25,401 nucleotides of DNA, from positions 1 to 25,401 of the forward strand of contig CAZLIC010000068.1 of NCBI GenBank assembly GCA_964559535.1, read 5' to 3'. A program made the translations under genes and the position numbers. Positions 1-7,594 of this stretch are shown here, in pieces (the stretch's first letter is position 1; each line of letters begins with the position of its first letter). This stretch comes from CAZLIC01 sp964559535. Lineage in GTDB: Bacteria > Pseudomonadota > Alphaproteobacteria > Rhodobacterales > Rhodobacteraceae. Under the pieces are notes generated by a model. That model saw nothing but the letters and a program-made list of their open reading frames with translations, was not told the DNA's origin and searched no databases.

Positions 1-50
1 GATCTACGCGGTGGCGGCCCTCATCAACTCACGTTGAATCTCAACAGGCC

Positions 51-1292
51 CTAGATCAGGTCGATCTGCGCGGACAGGCTTTCCACCGCGACGAAGTCGC
101 TGATCCGCAGCGAGTTGCCGCCACCGAAGGTCAGCATCAGGTCGCCGTCGGCCAGGGTGCCAAAGTTCTGCACCACCTGCGCGGCCGTCAGGCTGTCGGC
201 CCACAGCCGCCGGTCCAGCAACAGCCGGTCGCCCTCGGCCAGATCGAAGTCGGTAATCCGGTCGGCCCCCATGCCGGGCCGGAACACGAACCGGTCCGCG
301 CCGTCGCCCCCCGCCAGTGTGTCGCCGCTTGCGCCGCCGCTCAGAAAATCGTTGCCCGCACCGCCGAACAGCGCATCAGTCCCATGGTCGCCCATCAGCG
401 TGTCGGCATCGTTGCCGCCGTACATCAGGTCATTGCCCAGTCCGCCGGTCAGAAGGTCCAGCCCGTCGCCGCCATAAAGGCTGTCGTTGGCGGCTCCGCC
501 ATACACCCTGTCCGACCCGGCCCCGCCATAGGCAAGGTCGGCATCCGCGCCAGCGTCCACCGTATCGGCATCCTCGCCACCATACAGCCTGTCGCGGCCC
601 ACGTCCCCCAGCAGCGAGTCGGCCCCGGCATCGCCCGTCAGGGCATCGTCGCCTGCACCGCCGAACAGCCGGTCGGCGTCGGATCCGCCCAGCATCCTGT
701 CGTTGCCAAGACCGCCATCCAGCATGTCGGCGCCGGCACCGCCAAAGAACTGGTCGTCGCCATCTTCGCCGAACATCTGGTCGTCGCCCGACCCGCCATC
801 CAGCGTGTCGTTGCCCAGCCCGCCATACAGCGTGTCGGCATCGTTGCCGCCGAACAGCCCGTCATGCCCGGCGCCGCCCAGCAGGCTGTCCAGACCGATG
901 TCGCCATACAGGCTGTCATCGCCGTCGCCCGCGTCCAGCGTGTCATTGCCCGACCCGCCGTAAGCCGTGTCCAACCCGATGCCGCCATACAGCCTGTCGC
1001 CATCGGCGCCGCCGAACATCTGGTCGTTGCCTTCGTCGCCCCACATTTGGTCGGTGCCCGACCCGCCGTCGACGGTGTCATCCAGCGTGCCGCCATACAT
1101 GGTGTCGGCGTCGGACCCGCCGTACATCCTGTCCGCGCCCCCGGCGCCGAAGACGGCATCGCTGCCGCCGGAGCCGCTGAGCCAGTCGTTGCCGCCGTAG
1201 CCCAGCAGGACCTCGGTGGCCGAGGTGCCAAGAACGGCATCGTCGCCACTGCCGCCGCGCAGCGTGGGAACCGAAGGGGGTCTTGTGGCCAT
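51..1292 (-). CDS. RTX-type secreted calcium-binding repeat protein (copy 1)
   Basis: Predicted 413-residue acidic protein, almost entirely RTX (hemolysin-type) nonapeptides. Residues 12-335 are 36 uninterrupted nine-residue units of the form GGxGxDxLx, the pattern that binds calcium and folds as a parallel beta-roll. Residues 336-413 form a repeat-free tail with an ITDFD motif and a hydrophobic end (IDLI), as in C-terminal type I secretion signals. There is no N-terminal signal peptide. An upstream ATG at 1331 is possible, but the ATG at 1292 makes the repeats begin at residue 12 exactly as in the paralogue at 2926-4173, and an AGGGA lies 11 bases upstream. By family, such proteins leave through an ABC/MFP/outer-membrane channel and fold outside on meeting calcium. 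No exporter genes are in the window and no catalytic domain is visible, so the extracellular role is unknown. Confidence 0.88.
   Translation of the reverse strand: MATRPPSVPTLRGGSGDDAVLGTSATEVLLGYGGNDWLSGSGGSDAVFGAGGADRMYGGSDADTMYGGTLDDTVDGGSGTDQMWGDEGNDQMFGGADGDRLYGGIGLDTAYGGSGNDTLDAGDGDDSLYGDIGLDSLLGGAGHDGLFGGNDADTLYGGLGNDTLDGGSGDDQMFGEDGDDQFFGGAGADMLDGGLGNDRMLGGSDADRLFGGAGDDALTGDAGADSLLGDVGRDRLYGGEDADTVDAGADADLAYGGAGSDRVYGGAANDSLYGGDGLDLLTGGLGNDLMYGGNDADTLMGDHGTDALFGGAGNDFLSGGASGDTLAGGDGADRFVFRPGMGADRITDFDLAEGDRLLLDRRLWADSLTAAQVVQNFGTLADGDLMLTFGGGNSLRISDFVAVESLSAQIDLI
288..1259 (-). repeat. 36 tandem 27-bp RTX nonapeptide units in copy 1
   Basis: Degenerate 27-bp tandem repeat encoding 36 consecutive nonapeptides without spacer. 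Units 8-22 show a second-order period of five units (135 bp): units 8, 13 and 18 begin with Asp, and units 9, 14, 19 and 24 carry an acidic residue at position 3 (for example WGDEG, YGDIG). Confidence 0.9.
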
Positions 1293-1485
1293 CGCGCGTG
1301 CATTCCCTATGGGGGCTTGTGCGGGCGACATGGCAGGTCAACAGGGTCGCATTTGTGGCGAATGTCGGGAAAGTTGGGGGTAATCGGCCGCGCGCGTTTC
1401 CCTGAACGAGACGATCGTGCGCCACACGGCGACCGCGGGCCGCGCGTGGCGGGGCGGCGGCGGGCCGGAAACGGCGGTTGCTGCG

Positions 1486-2826
1486 CTAGACCCCCGCCAC
1501 CAGCGCCGCCTCGACGGTCGCCTCCAGCTTGTCGGCAATCTCGTCCAGTTCGGCATCGGTCGCATTGTAGGGCGGGGCCAGGATCACGAAATCGCCCGCG
1601 CGGCCATCCACGTTGCCGCCCACCGGATAGCAGATCAGCCCGCGCGCCAACCCCTCGGACCGGATGTGGTCGTTCAGGCGGCGTTCCGGGGCCAGCGGCT
1701 CTTTGGTCGCGCGGTCCTTCACGAATTCGATGGCGATGAAGTATCCGCGCCCGCGCACGTCGCCGGTTTCGTCGAACCGGTCGAAGCGGCGGGCAAGCTC
1801 GGCCATCCATTGAGGTCCGCGCGTGGCCACCCGTTCCACCAGTCCCTCCTCTGCGATGATCTTCTGCACCGCCACGGCGGCGGCAAGGCAGGCAGTGTGG
1901 CCGGTGTAGGTGTGCCCGGTCAGCGGTCCGCCGTGGCCATGGCGCAGCACGTCGCCCACCCGGCGGGTGTAAACCGCCGCCCCCAGCGGCAGATAGCCGC
2001 CCGACAGGCCCTTGGCGATGGTCAGGATGTCGGGTTCGATCCCATCGGCGGCACTGGCGCGCCAGACCCCGCTGCGCCCCGACCCGCACATCACCTCGTC
2101 CGAGATCACCAGCACGCCATGCCTGCGGCAGACCTCGGCCATGGCGCGGGCATAGCCGGACGGGGCGGGCACGCAGCCACCCGCGGCGCCCACCACGGGC
2201 TCAAACACGAAGGCGGCGGTGTTTTCCGGCCCCAGCCGCTGGATTTCCGCCTCCAGCTCTGCCGCCAGCCAGGGCACCAGCGCGTCGGGCGCCGCCCCGG
2301 CGGGCGGGCGGTAGGCGTTGGCGGCACTGACCCGGCCAACATCCGGCAAGGCCCCGGCAAAGGCCGTGCGGCGCGCGGAAAAGCCGGACAGCGCCGTCGT
2401 CATCAGCGTGTTGCCGTGCCACGACCTTTCGCGCGCGATGAACCGCGTGCGCGTGGGCTGGCCGTTATCGTAATGATATTGCAGCGCGATTTTCATCGCG
2501 CTTTCGTTCGCCTCGGACCCTCCGCCCGACACGAACACCATTTCGGACAGATCGCCCCCGCAGCCGGCAGCGATGATCGCCGTCATCTCGTCCAGCGCAT
2601 CGGCCTCGAACAGATAGCGATAGCCGTGCGCAATGCGGTCCAACTGGGCCATGATGGCGGCATTCACCCGCGCATCGCCATGGCCAATGCAATAGACGGC
2701 CGGGCCGCCCGACCCGTCAATGTACTGGCGCCCCTCGGTGTCCCAGATGTAGGACCCGCGACCATGCGACACCCGCGGCAGGCGGCCGGTTGTCACGTCA
2801 TTGCTGCTGGTATTGCGCGGCGCCAT
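1486..2826 (-). CDS. Class III PLP-dependent aminotransferase
   Basis: Predicted 446-residue fold-type I aminotransferase of class III (the omega-aminotransferase group, often annotated 'aspartate aminotransferase family'). It transfers an amino group between an amine or omega-amino acid and a 2-oxo acid in the cytoplasm; the substrate cannot be told from sequence. The PLP-binding lysine is Lys272 in AKGLSGG. Asp243 in ISDEV should contact the pyridine nitrogen. Other class hallmarks are the N-terminal GSGGPAVYCIGH stretch, RSWHGNT and EPVVGAAGG. The ATG at 2826 is chosen because it gives a normal N-terminus (MAPRNTSSNDV) with a G-rich ribosome site just upstream; an in-frame extension to 2895 looks spurious. 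It lies between two RTX paralogues on the same strand, with gaps of 99 and 193 bases, so co-transcription is possible but not shown. Confidence 0.93.
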   Translation of the reverse strand: MAPRNTSSNDVTTGRLPRVSHGRGSYIWDTEGRQYIDGSGGPAVYCIGHGDARVNAAIMAQLDRIAHGYRYLFEADALDEMTAIIAAGCGGDLSEMVFVSGGGSEANESAMKIALQYHYDNGQPTRTRFIARERSWHGNTLMTTALSGFSARRTAFAGALPDVGRVSAANAYRPPAGAAPDALVPWLAAELEAEIQRLGPENTAAFVFEPVVGAAGGCVPAPSGYARAMAEVCRRHGVLVISDEVMCGSGRSGVWRASAADGIEPDILTIAKGLSGGYLPLGAAVYTRRVGDVLRHGHGGPLTGHTYTGHTACLAAAVAVQKIIAEEGLVERVATRGPQWMAELARRFDRFDETGDVRGRGYFIAIEFVKDRATKEPLAPERRLNDHIRSEGLARGLICYPVGGNVDGRAGDFVILAPPYNATDAELDEIADKLEATVEAALVAGV

Positions 2827-2888
2827 GCCTGCCCCCATTTGCCGAACCGGCGGCACGGTGCCACGGAAGACGCGGGCGCGACAATGGG

Positions 2889-2906
2889 GGGGCACCCGCG
2901 TGCCCC
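2889..2906 (-). terminator. GC hairpin downstream of RTX copy 2
   Basis: A perfect 7-bp stem (GGGGCAC/GTGCCCC) with a 4-base loop lies 20 bases beyond the RTX copy 2 stop and ahead of the aminotransferase start. No T-tract follows on the minus strand, so it may be a weak or factor-assisted terminator, or an mRNA-stabilising structure. Confidence 0.35.
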
Positions 2907-2925
2907 TCCCACCTGAAAGTCCCGA

Positions 2926-4173
2926 TCAGAAGATGTCGATCACCGCGGCCAGTCCGGCCAGGTCGCTGAAGCCCAGGAACTGCAGCACATCGCCATCGGC
3001 GAAGGTCAGCTTCACGCTGTCGGGGCCCGACATGGCGCCGAACTGCGCCAGCACCTGCACCGCCGTCAGCGCGGCATCGGCCCACAGCGCGCTGTCCAGC
3101 GCCACCCGGTCACCCCCGGCGATGTCGAAGTCGGTGATCTTGTCCCACGACGATCCGTCAGCGAACACGAACACATCCGCCCCGTCGCCGCCCGACAGCG
3201 TGTCCTTGCTGGTGCCGCCGTCCAGCCTGTCGGTGCCCGCGCCGCCGTACAGCGTGTCGTTGCCCGACCCGCCCTCCAGCACATCGGCATCGTTGCCGCC
3301 ATAGATCAGGTCGCGGTCCGACCCGCCGATGACGGTATCCAGACCGTCGCCGCCATACAGCCTGTCCGCCGCCGTGCCGCCATCGACCATGTCATTACCC
3401 GCGCCGCCATAGGCGTAGTCGCTGTCGGCGCCGCCCAGCACGGTGTCGTTGTCTTCCCCGCCATACAGGCGATCCGCGCCGATGTCGCCCACCAGCGAAT
3501 CCGCACCCTCGTCGCCCGTGACGCTGTCGTTGCCCGTCCCGGCATACAGCCGGTCATTGCCCGACCCGCCCTGAACCGTGTCGTTGCCGATGTCTCCGAA
3601 GACGTCATCGTTGCCCGACCCACCCCCGATGGCATCGTTGCCCGCATCGCCGAACAGCCGGTCATCGCCCGACCCGCCGTCCATCACATCATTGTCTGAT
3701 CCACCATACAGCGAATCCTGATCGTTGCCGCCATACAGCCAATCGGCCCCCGCGCTGCCCAGAAGCTTGTCGTTGCCGATGTCACCGTACAGCCGGTCGG
3801 CATCCGATCCGCCGTCAAGCTGGTCATTGCCCGATCCGCCGAACAGCGTGTCCAGGCCCAGCCCGCCAAACAGCCGGTCATTGTCGGCGCCGCCATACCC
3901 CGCGTCGTCGCCGTCGTCGCCATACAGCGTGTCGGCGCCCGAACCGCCGTCCAGGCTGTCACCATCCGATCCGCCATACAGCCGGTCATTGTCCGATCCG
4001 CCGTACAGCCTGTCGCTGCCGGCGCCGCCATAGGCCGAATCCGCGCCGTCGAATGCGTCCAGCACATCGTTCCCGGAATAGCCCAGGATCGAATCTGCGC
4101 CACCCGTGCCGCGCAGCGAGTCGTTGCCGCCGGTGCCGGTGATGCCGGTTGGGGGAATGGGGGTCTCTGCCAT
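2926..4173 (-). CDS. RTX-type secreted calcium-binding repeat protein (copy 2)
   Basis: Predicted 415-residue paralogue of the protein at 51-1292. After an 11-residue leader (MAETPIPPTGI), residues 12-335 are 36 contiguous nonapeptides. Residues 336-415 are a non-repeat tail with ITDFD and a hydrophobic terminus (VIDIF), fitting an uncleaved C-terminal type I secretion signal. Unit order is collinear with copy 1: for example unit 14 begins YGDIG, unit 30 YGGDGLD and unit 32 YGGNDAD in both. The ATG at 4173 is preferred over the GTG at 4212 because AGGA stands about 8 bases upstream and because the repeats then start at residue 12, as in copy 1. The upstream 144 bases are shared with the divergent methyltransferase gene. 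Extracellular calcium binding is likely; no enzymatic domain is seen. Confidence 0.9.
   Translation of the reverse strand: MAETPIPPTGITGTGGNDSLRGTGGADSILGYSGNDVLDAFDGADSAYGGAGSDRLYGGSDNDRLYGGSDGDSLDGGSGADTLYGDDGDDAGYGGADNDRLFGGLGLDTLFGGSGNDQLDGGSDADRLYGDIGNDKLLGSAGADWLYGGNDQDSLYGGSDNDVMDGGSGDDRLFGDAGNDAIGGGSGNDDVFGDIGNDTVQGGSGNDRLYAGTGNDSVTGDEGADSLVGDIGADRLYGGEDNDTVLGGADSDYAYGGAGNDMVDGGTAADRLYGGDGLDTVIGGSDRDLIYGGNDADVLEGGSGNDTLYGGAGTDRLDGGTSKDTLSGGDGADVFVFADGSSWDKITDFDIAGGDRVALDSALWADAALTAVQVLAQFGAMSGPDSVKLTFADGDVLQFLGFSDLAGLAAVIDIF
3169..4140 (-). repeat. 36 tandem 27-bp RTX nonapeptide units in copy 2
   Basis: Thirty-six uninterrupted nonapeptide codon blocks, the same number and start residue as copy 1. 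The five-unit super-period is visible in the same phase: Asp-initial units at 8, 13 and 18, and GD units at 9, 14, 19 and 24. Confidence 0.9.
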
Positions 4174-4317
4174 GGGGTCCTGCCTTGCCTGTGTGTCGGC
4201 GCTTTTGCGCACTTCCGCCGGAGGTAACCGTTCAAATTTGCCGAAACTGTGTCGAACTGGTGGACTTGGACGGCTGCGGTCTTTTCGCCACGCGCCCTGC
4301 GGGCTATCGCCGCCGCC

Positions 4318-4968
4318 ATGTCATCGCCCTATGCCTCTCGTGCCGTCTACGACCGCGCGCTGGCCGCCGGTCGCCACCGCGAGGTGACGGGCGGCTGGTG
4401 GGAAGAGACGGGGCGTATCCAGTTGGATCTGCTGAAGGAGCAGGGCATGGCGCCAGGCCACCGCCTGCTGGACGTGGGCGCGGGCGCGCTGCGGCTGGGC
4501 TGCAAGGCGGTGCCCTATCTGCAGGCGGGCCACTACTGGGCCACGGATGCTTCGGGTGCGCTGATGCGGCGTGGGTGGGAGGTGGAGCTGGACGCCGCCG
4601 CGCAGGAACGCCTGCCGCCGACACACCTTGTCGAGGACGCCGACTTTGCCTTTCCCGGCGTGCCGGAGGACATCGACTTCGTGATGATCTGGGGCGTGTT
4701 TCCGCACCTGCCGCCCGACCGCATGACGCAGGCTTTGGGCAGCGTGGCCCGCCGGTTCCCCCGCCTGGCCGCCTGCCTGTTCACCGTCTTCCACCCCTCC
4801 CCCGCCACCGGAGGCCGCCCCGCCACCCACGGCGACCGCGCGCCCTGGCATGTGACCGAAACGCAGGTGCAGGCGGCGGCAGATGCGGCAGGCATGGAGG
4901 CCGCACCGGACCCTCGCCGCCTTCCGCGCAGTCAGGTGCTGTATCTTGCCCGGGTACGGCAACCCTGA
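4318..4968 (+). CDS. Class I SAM-dependent methyltransferase, small
   Basis: Predicted 216-residue cytoplasmic protein. Residues 50-61 (LLDVGAGALRLG) match motif I of Rossmann-fold methyltransferases, whose glycine-rich loop binds S-adenosylmethionine. A later DFVMIWGVFPHLP segment fits motif IV followed by a helix, and the C-terminal LYLAR is a typical final strand. Substrate is unknown; nothing identifies small-molecule, protein or RNA specificity. The frame stays open to a GTG at 4249, but that extension is Trp/Arg-rich and unlike the family, so the ATG at 4318 is preferred although its ribosome site is weak. It is divergent from RTX copy 2 and 63 bases upstream of an exported protein on the same strand. 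Confidence 0.85.
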   Translation: MSSPYASRAVYDRALAAGRHREVTGGWWEETGRIQLDLLKEQGMAPGHRLLDVGAGALRLGCKAVPYLQAGHYWATDASGALMRRGWEVELDAAAQERLPPTHLVEDADFAFPGVPEDIDFVMIWGVFPHLPPDRMTQALGSVARRFPRLAACLFTVFHPSPATGGRPATHGDRAPWHVTETQVQAAADAAGMEAAPDPRRLPRSQVLYLARVRQP

Positions 4969-5031
4969 CCCGGCCGCCGCTTGCCCTTGTTGCGCCCCGG
5001 GCGCACACTGCGGGTATTGATGGAGGATTTG

Positions 5032-6222
5032 ATGCGCTTTCTTGCCCTCGGGCTTGCCCTTGCCATGGCCACCCCCGCCGCCGCCGACACGACGCTGTCG
5101 GCCGAAATCGGCATGAACGGCATTGCCGCCACCACCGCACGCCTGTCGGCCCTGCCGCAGCCCTTGCCGGACGAAGCCTTTGCGCTGGCCGGGCTGCGCT
5201 TTCTGGGCGGGGTGGAACGGGCGTTACAGCTGCGCTGGCAGACGGGCGTGCGCGCCGACTGGTCGGAACTGCCGATCCTGCGCCTGCCGATCCCGGAAAA
5301 CCCCGCCGCCCGGGCCTTTGCGCCCGCCGACATCACCACGCTGTTCGCGGGCATCAGCGCCGACATGCAGGCCGCGCGCGATGCGCTGGCGCAGGTGCAG
5401 GGCGAGGTGGGGCTGGACATCCGCGTGGCCGACCTGTGGTTCGACATCAACGCCGACGGCAAGCGGGACGAGGGCGAGGCGGTGTTTGCCGTGGCGGGCA
5501 TGTCGCTGGCGGGCATCGCGCCCTGGGGCATGCAGGTGCCGCAAGACCCGGTGATCCGGTTCGATACTGCCGATGCGGCCTGGCTGGGGGCCTACACGCA
5601 TTTCCTGTCGGCCTTTGCCGAGGTGGCGCTGGCCTTCGACCCTGAACCTGTCGTTGCCCGCGTGCTGGCCAGTGCGCAGGCGGCGAAGGCGCTGTGGGGC
5701 GACACGCCGCCGCCCAACGCGATGGACATGATGTTCGGCCGCCAGGTGGACCGTGCCGCGATCATCCTGCTGGCACTGCAGCAGCAGCCCGACCCCGCCC
5801 GCGCCCGCGCCGCCCATGCGCACCTTCTGTCCATGGTCACCGAGAACCGCCGCTTCTGGGCGCTGGTCGAGGCCGAAACGGACAACGACCGCGAATGGGT
5901 GCCGAACGACCGGCAGGTGTCGGGCCTGGGCCTGCCGATGCCGCCGGGCACCGGCGCGCGCTGGCAGGCGGTGCTGGCCGATGCCGAAAAGGTGCTGAAG
6001 GGCGAGTTGCTGATCCCGTTCTGGCGCTTTGGGGGCGACGCGGGCATCGACATCAACGCCCTGCTGCAGAACCCGCCGCCGGTCGATATCGTGACCATGA
6101 TCCAGGGCGAGGCGTTCCTGCCCTACGCGAAGAAGGGGCCGCGGGCCACGGCGCAAAGCTGGCGCGATTTTCAGGACATCGTGCAGGGCGATGCCGCGCT
6201 GTTTGCGGTGTTCCTGAACTAA
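5032..6222 (+). CDS. Exported protein of unknown function with EF-hand-like loop
   Basis: Predicted 396 residues. The start is well supported: GGAGG at 5022-5026 stands five bases before the ATG, and translation opens with a classic Sec signal peptide (MRFLALGLALAMATPAAA, cleavage expected near residue 20). The mature protein has no cysteine and no family I recognise. Residues 138-149 read DINADGKRDEGE. Acidic or Asn residues sit at positions 1, 3, 5, 9 and 12 of the loop and Gly at 6, as in EF-hand or dockerin calcium loops, but position 8 is Arg rather than hydrophobic. Only one such loop is seen, so calcium binding is a guess. The protein is probably periplasmic. It ends 178 bases before sucC and is likely separately expressed. 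Confidence 0.88.
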   Translation: MRFLALGLALAMATPAAADTTLSAEIGMNGIAATTARLSALPQPLPDEAFALAGLRFLGGVERALQLRWQTGVRADWSELPILRLPIPENPAARAFAPADITTLFAGISADMQAARDALAQVQGEVGLDIRVADLWFDINADGKRDEGEAVFAVAGMSLAGIAPWGMQVPQDPVIRFDTADAAWLGAYTHFLSAFAEVALAFDPEPVVARVLASAQAAKALWGDTPPPNAMDMMFGRQVDRAAIILLALQQQPDPARARAAHAHLLSMVTENRRFWALVEAETDNDREWVPNDRQVSGLGLPMPPGTGARWQAVLADAEKVLKGELLIPFWRFGGDAGIDINALLQNPPPVDIVTMIQGEAFLPYAKKGPRATAQSWRDFQDIVQGDAALFAVFLN

Positions 6223-6260
6223 GCTCCGCGAATCAGCCCGAATCCCGTGCAGGCCGAACA

Positions 6261-6291
6261 TGTGATCACACCCGGAAATCGTGTGATCACA
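6261..6291. promoter_or_regulatory. Paired palindromic operator upstream of sucC
   Basis: Two identical perfect 10-bp palindromes, TGTGATCACA, at 6261-6270 and 6282-6291, with centres exactly 21 bp apart (two helical turns). They lie about 110-140 bases before the sucC start. The spacing puts both sites on one DNA face, as expected for cooperative binding of two dimers. I saw no other copy of the palindrome in the window. A transcription factor controlling the suc operon is inferred. Rhodobacter sphaeroides has known regulators of central carbon metabolism (CceR, AkgR), but I cannot match this motif to either from memory. Confidence 0.6.
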
Positions 6292-6400
6292 GAACCCGGA
6301 AACATCGGCCGAAAGCGGCGTCGCTGCACAGAAGGTATTTGGAACGTCACATGTTCTGTGCCATGCCGCAGTGCAGGAACGCCACCACGGAGCGCGCGCG

Positions 6401-7594
6401 ATGAACATCCACGAGTATCAGGCCAAGGCCCTTCTGCGCAGCTATGGTCTGCCGGTTTCCGACGGCCGCGTGGTGATGCGCGCCGAAGAGGCCAAGACGG
6501 CGGCGGGCGAGCTGGACGGGCCGCTGTGGGTGGTGAAGTCGCAGATCCACGCGGGCGGCCGCGGCAAGGGCAAGTTCAAAGAGCCCGAGGCCGGCGAAAA
6601 GGGCGGCGTGCGGCTGGCGCGGTCGGTGGGCGAGGCGGCGGAGTTCGCGCGCCAGATGCTGGGCCGCACGCTCGTCACCATCCAGACCGGGCCTTCGGGC
6701 AAGCAGGTGAACCGCATCTACATCGAGGACGGCAGCGACATCGACCGCGAGTTCTATCTGGCCATGCTGATCGACCGCAAGACCAGCCGAATCTCCTTCG
6801 TCGTGTCCACCGAAGGCGGGATGAACATCGAGGACGTGGCCCACGACACCCCCGAGAAGATCCTGACCTTCACCATCGACCCCGCCACCGGCCTGTCCGA
6901 TTTCCACGGCCGCCGGGTGGCGTTCGAACTGGGCCTGACCGGCAACCAGGTGAAGCAGTGCGTGGGGATCGTGAAGAACCTCTACCGGCTGTTCGTCGAG
7001 AAGGACATGGACATGCTGGAGATCAACCCCTTCTGCGCGCTGAAGGACGGCACGCTGCGCCTTCTGGATGCCAAGATGGGCTTCGATGGCAACGCGCTCT
7101 ACCGCCACCCCGACATCATCGCGCTGAAGGACGAGAGCGAGGAAGACCCCAAGGAACTGGCCGCCGCGAAGTTCGACCTGAACTACATCGCGCTGGATGG
7201 CGAGATCGGCTGCATGGTGAACGGCGCCGGTCTGGCCATGGCGACGATGGACATCATCAAGCTGTACGGCGCCGAACCTGCCAACTTCCTTGACGTGGGC
7301 GGCGGCGCGACGAAGGAGAAGGTGACGGAAGCCTTCAAGATCATCACCTCCGACCCGAACGTGAAGGGCATCCTGGTGAACATCTTCGGCGGCATCATGC
7401 GCTGCGACATCATCGCCGAAGGCATCATCGCCGCGGTCAAGGAGGTGGGCCTGCAGGTGCCGCTGGTGGTGCGGCTGGAGGGGACGAACGTCGAGTTGGG
7501 CAAGAAGATCATCGCCGAAAGCGGCCTGAACGTGATCGCGGGGGATGACCTGGCGGACGCGGCGCAGAAGATTGTGAAGGCGGTCAAGGGGTGA
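6401..7594 (+). CDS. sucC: Succinyl-CoA synthetase (ADP-forming) beta subunit
   Basis: Predicted 397 residues, the usual length for SucC. With SucD it interconverts succinyl-CoA plus ADP/Pi and succinate plus ATP, the substrate-level phosphorylation step of the TCA cycle, in the cytoplasm. The N-terminal ATP-grasp domain begins MNIHEYQAKALL and has VVKSQIHAGGRGKG at residues 44-57. Metal-site and subunit-contact motifs follow (DMLEINPF, LDVGGGA), and the C-terminal ligase domain has NIFGGIMRCD. GGAG at 6388-6391 precedes the ATG at 6401, which excludes the extension upstream. Its partner sucD is about 6.7 kb downstream instead of adjacent, which is unusual. The stop codon overlaps the GTG start of the next gene by four bases. 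Confidence 0.98.
   Translation: MNIHEYQAKALLRSYGLPVSDGRVVMRAEEAKTAAGELDGPLWVVKSQIHAGGRGKGKFKEPEAGEKGGVRLARSVGEAAEFARQMLGRTLVTIQTGPSGKQVNRIYIEDGSDIDREFYLAMLIDRKTSRISFVVSTEGGMNIEDVAHDTPEKILTFTIDPATGLSDFHGRRVAFELGLTGNQVKQCVGIVKNLYRLFVEKDMDMLEINPFCALKDGTLRLLDAKMGFDGNALYRHPDIIALKDESEEDPKELAAAKFDLNYIALDGEIGCMVNGAGLAMATMDIIKLYGAEPANFLDVGGGATKEKVTEAFKIITSDPNVKGILVNIFGGIMRCDIIAEGIIAAVKEVGLQVPLVVRLEGTNVELGKKIIAESGLNVIAGDDLADAAQKIVKAVKG

Noticed and set aside
33..45. Small stem GTTGA/TCAAC just beyond the RTX copy 1 stop
   Set aside because: Only five base pairs, mixed composition and no T-tract, so it is too weak to call a terminator. Nothing else is seen in bases 1-50.
384..1739. Long open frame on the plus strand opposite RTX copy 1, with a periodic Val/Ala/Gln pattern
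   Set aside because: It is the antisense reading of the 27-bp RTX repeat and GC-rich codons; its periodicity mirrors the real gene and it has no plausible start site or family.
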